From contig BSBK01001584.1 in NCBI GenBank assembly GCA_027943335.1, positions 229,925 through 293,924 of the forward strand: DNA of 64,000 nt, in the 5' to 3' direction. A program made the translations under genes and the position numbers. Below the pieces are notes generated by a model that had not been told where the DNA came from, searched no databases, and saw nothing but the letters and a program-made list of their open reading frames with translations. Origin of the DNA: Chamaecyparis obtusa (taxonomy: Eukaryota > Streptophyta > Pinopsida > Cupressales > Cupressaceae). Below, piece by piece: positions 36,311 to 49,387 of the stretch (within the stretch, counting starts at the first letter, position 1; each line of letters begins with the position of its first letter).

Positions 36311-38485
36311 TTATGTGTAAGATGAGGTAAGAGGAATGGGAGGATATGATATGGAAGGATAAGGAGTGGATATAGGAGTTGGATATTGGATAGGGTATTG
36401 ATAGGTTTGTATGGGATTAGGTGGAAATGATGGCAAGATCAACATCAACACACACCTTGAAGGGTTGTGGACAGGTGAAGGGAGATTGAATTGGCTAGAG
36501 TGAGGTTTTGATTTAGGAAGTGATGTGGATTTTGGGACACAAGGACCCAAAATAGATTGAGGAGAGAATGGAAGATATTTGGAAGAATATGGAGTTGAAG
36601 TCTTTGGAAGCTTGAATGTCAACTTTGATTTTTCTTTTATATTCCAGTCTTTTAAGAGAGACTTGGGAATCGACATAGCTTTTGATTTTTCTTTATGTTT
36701 ATGTGCTTTTGATCGCAATTCTTCCATGATGGATTTAGGAACCCATATTTTCTTTGATTTTATTTTTTTCTTGGAGAACCCTTGTGGTCTCTTGAGTACT
36801 TCCATTTTATTTGTAGCCACATGTATATTAGATAGGACATGGTGATCTTCATATATAAGTGGATTCTTATATTTTTTGTTTTTATGTTGTGCATCCAAAT
36901 TGCTTCCAAAACACTTGGGAATTAAGGATGAATGAGGCTCATATAATGGGTTTTGATGGATGGATGGATAGAAATCTCTCAAGGATGCATGCCTTTGTTG
37001 ATCTTGAGGTATGGTGGAAGGAATGAATGATGATCTAGGAGCAAGAGGTATAATGGATGGAGGAACATAAGGACCTAAAATGGATGGAAGGGATGAAGGG
37101 ATTAGCATTGGAATATAAGGACCCAAAATGGACGAATGGGATGAAGGATTTCCTTTAGGGATATAGGGTCCCAAGATTGATTTGGAAGATAATGAAGGAA
37201 TATTTTTACACTTGAATGGAGGTATATAAGGTGTGGGAGGGATATGAGTATCTGTAGAGTGAGCAGTATCATCGAGGCCAACAAGTGTAAGGTTTCCTTG
37301 GTCCTTGAGAGGCTCCTTTATAGGAATAATAATATCTTGAGGAGGAATAGGATCTTGTCAAGGATTAGGATATTGAAATAGAGGATCAAGAAGGAGAGTG
37401 GGATCTTGTGGAGGATTAGGACCATGAGGGGAATTAGGGGAAATAATGGGATCTTGAGAGGGATTGGAATCATGACATGGAGATGAAGGGGTACTTTGAT
37501 CTTGACTTTAGGGAGGATTATGTGGTGGAGTGGAAGAAATGGTAAGATCTTGATATGGAAGGCTATCATGGAATGGAGTGGAGGGAATGCCTTGATCTTG
37601 ATTAGGAATGGGATCATGAGGTGGATCAAGAGAGATAGGTGGATTTTGCAAAATAAATGGATCAAGGAGTGGAGGAATGCTTGCATCTAGAGGATGACAT
37701 GAATCTTTGTTAGCATGCTTTGGGACAATATCTTGACATGTGTGGACTTGTGAGGGTGATGTTATGGAGGGGTTTTGATCTTCACCTTCAATCTCTCCTT
37801 TTTCAATAAGGTCTTGGACAATGTTTTTAAACTTTAAGCACTTCTTGATATTATGACCCTTGATGCGATGATAATCACAATATTCATTTTCCTTATACCA
37901 AGTAGGTTTGGATGGACTCTCATCAAAGGGAATAGTGTTTGGAAAAACCATCATGTTTTGGTCAACAAGTAGGTGGAATATGACATCAAGAGGGTCTGCA
38001 AGGGGAGTGTATTGTCTAGCTTTGGATGATTGTGAAGAAATGGAGGATAGAAATGATGTGGTTTTAGGAGTATTAGGCTTATGTGGAGGTTGAGAGTTAG
38101 ATGGAGGATTGGGGTTTGATGGTGGATGAGGATTATGGATTTGGATAAAAGTGGGAGGACACATGTCTTCAAATGTAAACTTTTTATTTTGACCCCCATT
38201 TTGTAAGTTAAGGACAATGTTTTTAAGCTCTTGAATTTCGTTGGCAAGATTAAGCATGTGAGAGGCATCATGAGGGTGATGGAGGGAATCATGTGTGGAT
38301 AGAGGATAATGAGGTGGATTTCCCTTGTCAAAGGTAGAAGAAGGATAAGGAATATGATATGGATTGGGATTGGATATGACTTGAGGATTGATTTGGTACA
38401 TGGGTTGGATTGGAGGTATAGTTTGAGGATTAGGGTTTGTAACTTTGAAGTCCTCAACCATTTTGTGAATACAATCCATATTCAT
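36311..38485 (-). pseudogene. Pro-rich gag-like protein of the nested Tat-like element
   Basis: One frame of about 725 codons from the ATG at 38485 (MNMDCIHKM) to 36311, interrupted by a TAA near 37508 and a TGA near 37358. The N-terminus is Pro/His/Asn-rich. The centre has the zinc knuckle CDYHRIKGHNIKKC followed by LKFKNIVQDLIEKGEIE (about 37890-37780). This matches CMYHKKKGHKTNEC with LKHLVQDLID in the outer element, so both belong to one lineage. After this come Gln-Asp-Pro repeats and at least four copies of ILGPY(I/V)P or ILGPCVP, and a basic KKIWVPKS segment. No capsid or protease motif is clear. It may be an RNA-binding packaging protein for a dependent element (inference). Confidence 0.65.
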
Positions 38486-40858
38486 TATGGTTGAATTAGA
38501 GATTTTGGATTGGATTAGAGGAAGATGATGTAGAGGAAGATTGGAATTACGAGTGAAAGATTTGATGATGGTTGAAATAGGAACTTAGGACTAGGAGAAA
38601 GTTTGGAATATTGATTTAAAAGGGTAGGGCCTCAAGGATTTGATATGATTGGATGATGGATTTGATTGATTTAGAGGGCAGGGCCTCAAAGTTGGATTTG
38701 ATTTGATTTGATTTGATTTGGATGATGATTAAAGCACAATGATTATGATGGTGCTCCTAAGCCAAAAGTAGAAGATTAGAATATGGGGTGGATAAGACTT
38801 AGATTAAGAATGGATGAAATGGAAGGATATATTAGGGATATTTGAAGACAAGGGGAATGGATGATGTTATTGATTTGGATGATAGGGGATATATGGATTG
38901 AATTAGCACTTGGTTAGAATGAAGTTGACAAGTGAATTGGATTAGGATGATGATGATGTGATTAGATCAGAAGGAAGATGAAATGATGAGATTGGATTAT
39001 GAAAGTTAAATTATTAGGAAGATGATGACATGATTAAGATTATTATTAGGACCTTAACTTGATTATGAAAACTGATTTTGTTTAGGGTCCTAAATGATGG
39101 ATTAATAATGATTAGGATAAGAAGAATGTGGAGTGTGATTAAGAATGATTAGGAGGTGATGTAAAGATCATGTGGAAAGCTTGTCTTGGAGGTAAAGTTG
39201 ACAAAAATATTTTTGTTGTACTTGAAATGCTTTGCTTTGTTTGTTTTTTTTAAAATTTTTAAATTTTTAAATTTTGTTATATTTTTTAAGTTTTATGATT
39301 TTTTTTTTAAATTTTTTTTTGAATTTTAAAAATACAAAACACACAATGCAAAGGAAAAATTCCTAAGGCTCAATTTGGTTGATGTGTCCCCTTTTGTTTC
39401 AAGTGGGGAAGGTTTTAAATATTCAAACACATTAAACACACCAACAACCTATTCAGGTTTTAACTAGAATGTACAAGCTCAACTAAGGGGTGTCCTCGAT
39501 ATACGCAAGGTACGTGAGGCCCAAATCCATGGATGAAAGAGAATACTACCAAACAGCCAGGAGGAAATGGTAACCCAATCTCCACCTTCACTTCCCAAAG
39601 TTATAAAGTTCTTTGGGGATTAGCCAAGATTGACAATATTCTACTTCCAAGAGGCCTGTCTTTAGATTCAAGCCTCACTATTTATACTCTGTCAGAACAT
39701 GGGAGTTGAGGTCATCCCCTACAGTGATAACTTCTCTAGGTAGGCCCCCTAAAAATAAATAAAAATAAAGCAAGATCCCTTATTTATGTTCCCCTCAAAC
39801 TCCTTAACAAGGATGCAAGAAGAAAACATAAATAAGAAAATCTTGAGGATTAAAAGACAAAGGGGTTCATTTTAAGCCCAAATCCAAATGTAAATGATTA
39901 ATTTTAAGCCCCTTTTTTCAATGTGAGGAAGACACACCAAACAAGTTGACCAAAAGAAAGAAATGATTTTATTATGAAAAGACGACAAGTAGCACTTTTT
40001 ACAATGTAAATAAGAAGGTTTGGAATATGTGCACCTTGATTTTACGCTTTCCAATTTATTTTATTTTATGCTCCTTTGACCCACTTTGATGAGCTCCAAG
40101 TTGCCTTCACAAACTCAAATCAAGTGTGTGCAATCATGAAGGAATATGATGATTCAAAGAAAATACATTGAATTATTTGATTCCACATGAAAGAACAACT
40201 CATAATTGACTGATTTTATCATGCATTGAATTATGTGCAAATAAAGTGCGAGCTCATCACATTTTTTTATTTTATTTTTTGCATTTGACCTAGTCAACAA
40301 GATCTAATTTTTTCGCTGTGATTTCGGTCACAAAAATAAAAATGTGAAATAGAGACCCCTACTAAAAAATAGAGAGTTTTGCAAAAATGTAAAAATTTTG
40401 AAAAAATTCTTTAACTTGTGCCCTAGGGACCCGATTTATCAAAACAGACCAGTTTTCAAAAATTGAATTTTTGAGCCCTATTCGTGCATAAAAATTAAAA
40501 ACACAAAGAACAGAACATGTGTAAAATTTTTAGATCTTTCTGAAAATGGAAAAATTTCTAAAAAATAGAGAGATTTGCGACTAGAAATGAATTTTCATTG
40601 AAAATCATAAAAAAATTATAACTCACAAAAAAATGATCAGAAAAATCTGAGCTTCACACTAAAACATACTATGATGATCCCCCACCTGCCAAAAAACATT
40701 CAGACCCAAACTCCCAACTGTTTGAAAGATATGATCAAATCGTTCAAAAAATCGTTGGTTTTGTCTTCAACTCAACCTACACAACCATTAGCATGGAAAA
40801 ATCTTCAAAAGTGTAGATCCAATAGGGAAGTGCGTCCCACCTGGTGTGTCAAAATATA
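38486..40858 (-). other. 5' leader of the nested Gypsy element
   Basis: About 2.4 kb between the 5' LTR and the gag start, with no domain-bearing ORF. The LTR-proximal end reads, on the minus strand, TTTTGACACACCAGGTGGGA, the kind of 'GACACxCCxxGTGGGAC' sequence seen after 5' LTRs of plant Gypsy elements and a likely primer-binding site. An AAAT-rich tract (39250-39340) and the phrase 'agggCAGGGCCTCAA' twice (about 38625 and 38680) are visible. Confidence 0.5.
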
Positions 40859-42007
40859 TGTAATGAAAATATGGAGCTATTTTTTGCAAATAAAAAACAC
40901 CAAAACATCAAACAAACACATTAGATGTTAGTAATCTCAAATGTAACAAAATAAGTAACTTTCACTACAACCTCCGATGAGCTAAAACAAGGGCACCCAA
41001 AGCCTTGTTTGATTTTCTCTTTAAGATTATTGTGGGTATGCTCTTCCAACACAAATGAAATGCAATCTAATGCAAAACTATGGGATGCAAGCTAGATGAT
41101 GGTGAAGGGATTGAGAACAAGTATGAAGAACTTGTTCCAAGCTTCACAAATGATAAATATTAAGATTGATTTAAGACTATGATAAACCAAATAAGATTAA
41201 GATGTATGATAATGCAACAAGATTAAAATGAAAATAATATTAGAATGAAAATAAAAAACTAGAATGATTAAGAATGCTAGAAGATGCAAGAGCTAAGAGA
41301 TTAGAAGAAAAAGAACTTAGAAGAATTAGCCTAAAATGAGGAGTGATGCCTCCTTTTATAGAAAATGAAAAGAATTGGACGGTGGAGATTAAGAGACAAA
41401 AGAATGAGTGGCTAGGATTAAAGGTTACGTAGGGTTTAGAAAAGATGAAGAGGCAAAAAAAAATGAGTGGATAGGATTAAGAGGCAAAAGAAATGAGTGG
41501 ATAGGATTAAGAGGCAAAAGGTGAAGTGGCAAAAGTCAAACTTCACTTTTAGAGGGAAAGAGAAATTTAAAAATGATTGGTGGAGAAAAAAGATAGAGAG
41601 GTGGCCACCTTAGAAAAGGTGATTGTGCACATGTTTAGAGGTAATCCACCTTTTAATCAAGATTAGAGGAATATTTAGAAAAAGGTAAGCATAGGAAAAA
41701 GGGAAAAGGAATTAAATTAAATTAAATTAAATTTAATCATGGTTTAGAAGAACTTTAGGCTAGTGGAGGAATAAAATAAATAAAATTTATTTTATAAAGG
41801 GAAATGGAGGGATAATATATTAAATTAAAATTTAATATATTATAGCATTTAAATAAAATTTAAATACAAAGGGAAAATGAATTTATTTAATTAAATAAAT
41901 AGAAGAATATAATGATTATAGTCAATTAATAAAATTAACCATAATGTTATGGGTAAATATTAATAAAAAATTAATATTAGTTTGAAGGATAATTTTAGGT
42001 GTCTACA
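40859..42007 (-). repeat. 5' LTR of the nested Gypsy element
   Basis: Minus strand from TGTAGACACC at 42007 to 40859; matches 32923-34074 with few differences, including loss of about 4 bp at the inner end. Confidence 0.85.
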
Positions 42008-42012
42008 GTATC

Positions 42013-43725
42013 TTCAAACAAAGCAATCATGAGTACACTTGTCTTTTTAACCCTCTAAACATAAAATGTTTGAAATGTATTGAACGTTATCACATGTTTT
42101 TACAGAAGAAGTAACTTCAAGCAATCTACCTATAGTCAAATTGGTTCATTAACATGGTTCTAAATAGGTAGGATTTCTAAGTTAACAAGGTACTAGTAAT
42201 GATTCCATTCAAAGGAATATCAAGTTTCATCCCACAACAATTAGGGGCTTCCTACCACCAATATATTAGAGTTTTGTGCAATCTTAAAGGACTACTCGAG
42301 GAAGTTCGATACTTGATATCCTTTTGTTACTCACCCCATTAAGGATGAATGTGTTTTATTTTATAGTGGGTCATATTATTACAAAAAAGGCTATTGTATC
42401 TCACTTTCGGCTGTCCCTCTCACTGGCCTCATTAAGACAAATTCTTGGGAGGTGAGCCCACTAAAGTTCTAGCATGTTCATTTAAAAGCAAATAAATGAA
42501 ATGAAAAGATAGGTATAGGAGTTTGATTCAACAAAAGGTGAAGAGAATATTCCTACTATTCTTCACTCAGAAGCACAATAAAAAATGTTCAATTTCCTAA
42601 GCCTTCTAATCTAATAGGAATTGAATATTTCTATTCTCCTCCACAAACAATAGGCTTTAAATTTAATACTTGTTTATTCCTTAGCCTTTCTTTTAATCAA
42701 GAAATATAGTAGGTTTGGAATTTTGATTCACTTGAAAAGTAAAGAGCATAGGCCTACTACTAAATTGCTCAAACAATAATAGGTTCTTAATTACTAGATT
42801 CAAATTTGAAAAGCCACAATTTAAACAAAATGCAAAGGGATGAAGGTTTACCTCTTTTCGAAGCTAGCAAAGGCTAGGGGCATTTTTTATTCAATGTTTT
42901 TTTCAATAATTCACTCACCCAGTGGTTATTTTTCCAATTCCTTTGCATCCCGTTTGAATTCATTAGTCCAACACAACCAAGAAAAGTGAAGAAATTCAAG
43001 AAAAATTGAATTCTAAGCCTCTTTTTCTAGTTTAGACAAAAATTATCAAGGCATGAAAATCCAATTTAAGGATACGAATTTCAATTTGTATTATTCAATT
43101 ATTTGCAGGTATCATTCGTAATCCTTACCTTTCTCCTTGGAATCCTCCAAGAAGTTGTTGATGTTGATCATTTTGTCTTCTTTATCTTTTTTGCAATGGC
43201 TTTGTCCTCTCTGTTATTTCGAGTCTCTGGTTTTTTTACTCTTTTATGCCCTGCCATCAGAAAACCACAGAGAAAACATTTATGAGTGTCAGATTTAGCA
43301 AATTTGAAAAATAGTCAAAAGTGTTGCAGAAATGCTTAAATGTTCTATTTAAAACCTTAAATGTGTCGCAGGAAAAATCAAATGCACTATTATAGAAATT
43401 GAACGCACTATTTTAACAATTAAATGTGCATAAAAAAAATGTTAAACACGTTGCAGGATGAGTTGAATGTGCCGTGGAGTCAGGGAAAACACGCTGGGAG
43501 AATATTAGACAGAAGATAGAAAGTATTGAATGCTCTATTTAGTTGTGTAAATGTGCCAAAATTTGCTTCACAAGTGCTCTTTCAAACTTGAAATGCATTA
43601 TTTCTCTGCTCAAACGTGCTACTTCACCTACAAAATAGAGACATTAAGCATAAAATCCTAAAATTTTATCAAATTCTCTGAAATTTAGATAAATGAGGCC
43701 TAATGCCCCATGGTGGGTGCCATTT
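42013..43725 (-). other. Leader of the outer Gypsy element
   Basis: Continues the outer element beyond the nested insertion. It holds a 21-bp periodic array (43338-43620), a short minus-strand ORF at about 43105-43255 (MAGHKRVKKPETRNN, Lys/Arg-rich, TGA after 29 codons), and, at its right end, minus-strand TGGCACCCACCATGGGGC, a primer-site-like sequence of the Tat/Athila type. No other feature is supported. Confidence 0.55.
43338..43620. repeat. Degenerate 21-bp periodic array
   Basis: The word AAATGTGC or a variant (AAATGCAC, GAACGCAC, AAACACGT, GAATGCTC, AAACGTGC) recurs 12-13 times at spacings of mostly 21-24 bp (about 43338, 43359, 43380, 43401, 43422, 43444, 43465, 43489, 43527, 43549, 43572, 43590, 43612), usually followed by a T-rich segment such as TATTT. 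Confidence 0.75.
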
Positions 43726-44570
43726 TGTGTACTAATAAAGTACATTCATAGGGTTAGTTTGACAATAAATAAACAAAATAAACTAAATTACCATAATTAG
43801 TGAGCTATTTAATGCAAAGAAATTCAATAAGCACTCTATGGCTCTCTATTTAGATATGCTAATGATAAGCTCTCAACAAGCCTCCATTAGTGACAACTCT
43901 AAAATGAGAAAATGATAAAAGATTAACAAATTAAGCCTATTTGAATGAAACTATGCTAAATTATGCCTAAAAATGCCTTTTTAGCTTAAATTCTCAATAA
44001 CTTTGATGTAATTCTCAGATATGTGGATCCATTCTCTTGATTTTAGCCTTGCTTTTATAGATTTTTGCAAGCATAGGGGGTGGAGTTAATTTGATCATGG
44101 TTAGGTTAAGGTTTAGTTCATGGTTTCCAATTTGGGGACAATTTAAATGGTTTGTCCTCAAATCTTGGGACAATGAGACAAAATGAGTGGTCAAGATGCT
44201 CTCACCTTATGAGTGATTGAGATTCAATCTTGGCTTGATCCATGTGAGTCCAATTCTTAATTCCTATTGGTTGAGGTATTTTTCTCCCATGTGGTGGATG
44301 AGGGAAAATAGGAATTAATTAATTGAATTTAAATGGTTTGTTTAGTCATGTGTAACCCTTAAATGGGTTGATTTGATTTTTAATTGAACTATACAATTAA
44401 TTAAATTAATTAAGTATAATTAATTGATTTATCTCGTTTTATTTATTTAATTGATTTAATTAGCTTTTGATTTTCAATTATTGTTCAATTTTGGATTGAT
44501 TGCAATTAATTATTTGATTTTTCCTTAGTTGCTCACTTGATTTTCTCTTGACCAATTTTAGGTAATTACA
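43726..44570 (-). repeat. 5' LTR of the outer Gypsy element
   Basis: Minus strand from TGTAATTACC at 44570 to about 43726, ending ...AGTACACA. It is recognised by its TG/CA ends, the adjacent primer-site-like sequence, and the abrupt switch at 44571 to sequence matching the Copia-like LTR at 49388-50438. There is no second copy in the window for comparison. Confidence 0.65.
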
Positions 44571-45602
<1,032 letters not shown>

Positions 45603-45658
45603 ATTGGTAATAGAACATTGTTCTTTGGAAGAAGTTTAACAACTTGAGGAAGATCTAG

Positions 45659-46777
45659 ATGGAAACACCTAGAAATATTCAAATTCAACTTTTGAATACA
45701 CTTGAGGATCTAGAGAAATCAAATGCTTGCATTGTTAGTCTAGTAGAAAAATTGGGAGAAGATAATGGATTCTTTGACAACTTAAAAGAGAAATTAAAGA
45801 AATCCAGAGATAGGATAAAATAACTTGTAGATTAGTTATTAGAAAAAGGCATAGACTCTACTTCTAATAATGGCTATGAGAAGATTTTGAAAGAGAGGAA
45901 CAAGCTAAAGAATGAAATGGAATCTATGGTGATGAAGATAATTGAAGAAATGAAAGTTAAAAGATCTCTTGAAGGATCCCCAAGGACTAAGACTGAGGAA
46001 TGCTACAAACTAAATAGTGAAGTTGGATAGTTGCAAGTTTTTATTGAAGAATCCAAGAATAATGAGAAAGAATTGGAAAGAATCAATGAAGTATTAAGAA
46101 GAAACCTAGCTGATGCTAGAGAATTTCAAGAAAGATTCAAATCTAGCTCTGAGAAACTTGATGAATAGACTGGAAGCCATAGACCTCATGGAGATAAGAA
46201 TGGCTTAGGGTATGAACAAGGAGAATGTTCCAAATCCACTAAGGTAAAGGCAGATCATATTGAGAAACCTATGAGAACACCTTTGAAGAAGACAAATGGA
46301 AAACAATTCAATGGAAGATGTTTCACATGCAACATACTTGGACATAAGGCAAAAGATTGTTGGAGAAACTCAAGTGCTAGACCTTTTTATGGATATTGTT
46401 TCACATGTTGGAAATATGGACATAGATCTAAGGAATGAAGATTCAGATCCAAACCCAATACAACCAGAGGTAACCCTATGTGCTACAAATGCAAAAAAAA
46501 TGGTCATATTGCAAGGAATTACAAATTGAGGACTAATCAGAATAATTATAGGTATGTAAAATAGAATGTTATTTGTTACAAATGCAATAATTATGGACAT
46601 ATTGCTAAGGATTGTAGATATAGAGGCAATGGAACAAGAATAAATGGCTTGGTTAATAAAAATAGTCCAGATAATAATAATAAAGAAAATAAAATTGATG
46701 TAAGTGATATTAGAGAAAAGATGAACAAAATTTAGATGATAAAAGAAAAAATGATGCTTCTAGATAAATCACACTAG
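45659..46777 (+). pseudogene. gag of element 2: coiled coil plus four zinc knuckles
   Basis: One frame from the ATG at 45659 (METPRNIQIQLL) to the TAG at 46775, about 372 codons, with several internal TAG/TAA stops and one TGA but no frameshift. The N-terminal 190 residues are Lys/Glu/Leu-rich and likely a coiled coil. Zinc knuckles: CFTCNILGHKAKDC (46319-46360), CFTCWKYGHRSKE with the last Cys replaced by TGA, CYKCKKNGHIARNY with the last Cys changed to Tyr, and CYKCNNYGHIAKDC (about 46575-46616). The arrangement and length match 3678-4768. Confidence 0.8.
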
Positions 46778-47233
46778 TTTCTGGTTTGGACCCTTCATCA
46801 AAAAACTAATTAGGTTTTTGACCTAATCAGGAAGCATTAGCATAACATCATGAAACCCCTAAAGATTGCATCATGAGATGATGTGATAGAAGATATAGTT
46901 GGAGATAGATCTTATATTGCTACATATTTGTTTGTAAGAAGATATATTGAAATTTATATGTTTGAAGAAGGTTTTTGAGTTTACTAGTTTTCTAGCAGAT
47001 TTATTAAAATGATAGGTACAAATGGTAATTAATGATCAAATCAGGTAGATCGACAAGTTAAAAGGTAGATTTCATGATTCACTCTTCACATTAAGACTTG
47101 AAGAACCTGAGCAGAGAAAACTCACAAGTGATTTGGAAATTGATTTGAGCTACCGAAAGATTTTATGAGAAAATAGTAGAGACACCTAAAAGGTATTTAT
47201 CTCATTGTATATCTATCTATTTCATTAGATAAT

Positions 47234-49202
47234 ATGGAAGCCCCTTGGATTCTAAGTATATTATAGAAGCCTAGATATGAATTCAAGAAACACCCTTTTC
47301 AATCAATGGCAAATGATCCCGATGGTGCATTTTTGAGTGTGCCCCATGACATTCTTCATGTTGAGGATATATGCACCTATATTCATTGCAAGATTGAAGA
47401 ACTAGGAGACTATGATATCAATAACCATTTTGATTTAATGTTTTTCAATGGAATTTTCAAAGATGAATACAATAAAGTGGAGGAAGTTAAACTTGTACAG
47501 TGTTAGAACTTTCATGTATTTGATGAGCCAAAAATGGGTTCAGATAGTGCTAAGTTGAATTCATGATCATTTTTTATGGTTGGATGATAAACCTATCAAA
47601 ATTACAAAGGAACTTATACAAGAAGTCACTAGATTCAATGTAGAAGGCCGAGACACACTGCGATTGAAGTCTGAAAAGAAGAATGTGGTTGAGAAGTTAA
47701 AAATTTCTAAATGAGACAAGAGAGAAATGAATGTAAATGATATCACTCAGCTCAATGTGAAATTGGTCTCTATGATACTCGGTTACAAAGTTTACTAAAC
47801 TAGAAGGATGAACTCAATATCAACTACAATCATTCATAGTGCATAATGAATACTAAAGAAGAATGTAGAGATAGATGTGCATGTCAAATTCTAAGAGATC
47901 AACTTATGGAGAATATTGTGAAGATAAAGAAGGATAGATCTCAAATATTAAATTATGATTACCTACTTATTCACATTTTCTTTTACATCATGAACTACTT
48001 TCTTGGTATAGGGAATGCCACATGGAAAATGATATATTGATAACACTTCAGATTAGTAGGTACTACCAAATGCAGGATGAGAATGGAGTAAAAAAGGAAA
48101 TGTGTGGTTATTTCAAAATGTTTCAGAAATAGATGCAATAAAGGGAAAGGATACCGAAGAAAATTGTTGAGAAGTATGCAAAATATGTGTTTTATGGTTG
48201 AAATTGATGCATGTTTTATAGAAGAAAACTGAGTTAAAGAAAGATCAATCTCATTTCAATACATCTATGGCTACTCCCATTGGTAAGACTCAGATATTAT
48301 TGGCAAGAGTGACTTTACTAACTAAATATTCTGAGATAGATATCAAAGGACTATTTGATTTGGACAATTACAACAAAGATCAATTGATGAGACTATCCAT
48401 ATTGGCTGAAGAGAAAGATAAGAAAAAAGCCTTGCGAAAAAATGAGAAAGGAACAAGATTAATGACCAGATTAGTAAATATTTTTGAGAAATTGTTGCAC
48501 AGCTATTAGATTTAACATGAACATTCCATAATTGATTAGTTGGAGAGTATACTTGATGCCTTTGACACTCACTTTCAGTCAATATAGAAAGAAATAATGA
48601 GCAAGGTATAGAAAGAATTATATGACAAGAGACTTAAGCATCTTTGTTCATTAATTTTCCAAGATAAAGCTTCTTTGGATACTAGAGTAAAATATATTAT
48701 GGATTATATAGAAAAATGAAGCGGGATATACATGATGAGCATAGATTCCTTTTCTCATTTATTTGATGTATACAAGATCATAAAGGAAACCAAATGCAAG
48801 TTATCAGTTAAGGAAAAGACTTTTGATTCATCAAAAGGATTTGCATCAGAGTGCATGTTAGAGGTTGTTAAAATGAATGATCAGATAAGATCTTTGAAGG
48901 ATGAGAGGATAAGACTAATAGGTAGGCATGATAAATTAAGGGACTTAATTTTTCCTAAGTTAGATATTCTTCAGAGAGTGCTTAAAGAGGTAGAGAAAGC
49001 TTATGGCCTATTGAACCTTGCAGGCCTTCTTGAAGTAGAGAATGCAACCAATGACATATGTTGGAAAATACAAATTTTTTATAGTATGAAGAAATATTTG
49101 GATATTTATTTGATAGCGCACTCTAAGAAAAATATTCTCAGATATCTTCAAGTATTTGTAAGTATGGAGGTTAAATATGAGGCATGTATAGGATTTTGGT
49201 AG
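47234..49202 (+). pseudogene. ORF2 of element 2: homologue of the unknown ORF2 in element 1
   Basis: The ATG at 47234 gives MEAPWIL, then FKKHPF and LHVEDICTYIHCK, aligning with MDAPVIY, FKRHPY and LHVEDIRAYIHCK of element 1. Further shared segments: FLWLDDKPIKI with LIQEVTR (about 47559-47640), DKREMNVNDI and ILGYKV, KIKKDRSQ with LLIHIFFYIMNYFLGI (about 47920-48020), DQLMRLSILAEEK (48380), LDAFDTHFQS (48550) and a coiled-coil C-terminus (MNDQIRSLKDERIRLI, then FPKLDIL). Frameshifts lie near 47500, 47840 and 48050, and stops are common. Function unknown; the shared path over some 900 residues shows it is a real protein of this element group. Confidence 0.7.
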
Positions 49203-49370
49203 AATATTTTGGTGTTTTTCCTCCACCTTTTCCATTGATGTAAAAGGGGGGAGATTCAATTAAAAATGTATAGGAATGATGCATACCGAAAGGGGGAGTA
49301 TTATTTTACATTTTGGAGTAATGGCATATTGACTAGACACTTAGTGATTTTTCACTAAGTGTTGTCGTTA

Positions 49371-49387
49371 ATGCCAAAGGGGGAGAT
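49371..49387 (+). other. Polypurine tract of element 2
   Basis: AATGCCAAAGGGGGAGAT, ending directly before the 3' LTR at 49388; a second similar purine run (AAAAGGGGGGAGAT) occurs at about 49243-49256. Confidence 0.85.

Larger units (their letters stand above)
32923..42007 (-). mobile_element. Non-autonomous Tat-like Gypsy element nested in the outer Gypsy
   Basis: LTRs of about 1.15 kb at 40859-42007 (5') and 32923-34074 (3'), read on the minus strand from TGTAGACACC. A polypurine tract lies at 34075-34089, a gag-only ORF at 36311-38485, and the target duplication is GTATT (32918-32922) versus GTATC (42008-42012). The LTR copies are about 97% alike by eye, so this is the younger insertion. 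No protease, RT or integrase is visible. Confidence 0.85.
29320..44570 (-). mobile_element. Truncated Tat/Athila-like Gypsy element split by a nested insertion
   Basis: On the minus strand: 5' LTR (43726-44570), primer-site-like sequence (about 43704-43722), leader (42013-43703 and 32803-32917), gag-protease (29722-32802) and a G-patch segment (29320-29765). The RT, RNase H, integrase and 3' LTR are missing past 29320. The element at 32923-42007 interrupts the leader about 115 bp upstream of the gag start, leaving GTATT/GTATC duplications. The outer element itself lies within the 5' LTR of the Copia-like element 2 at 44571. Confidence 0.75.

Noticed and set aside
43103..43285. 60-residue hydrophobic plus-strand ORF resembling a membrane protein
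   Set aside because: Antisense of a Lys/Arg-rich minus-strand segment in the Gypsy leader; no support for expression in this direction.
46296..46529. 77-residue ORF overlapping gag of element 2
   Set aside because: Off-frame; the true frame is set by the zinc knuckles from 45659.
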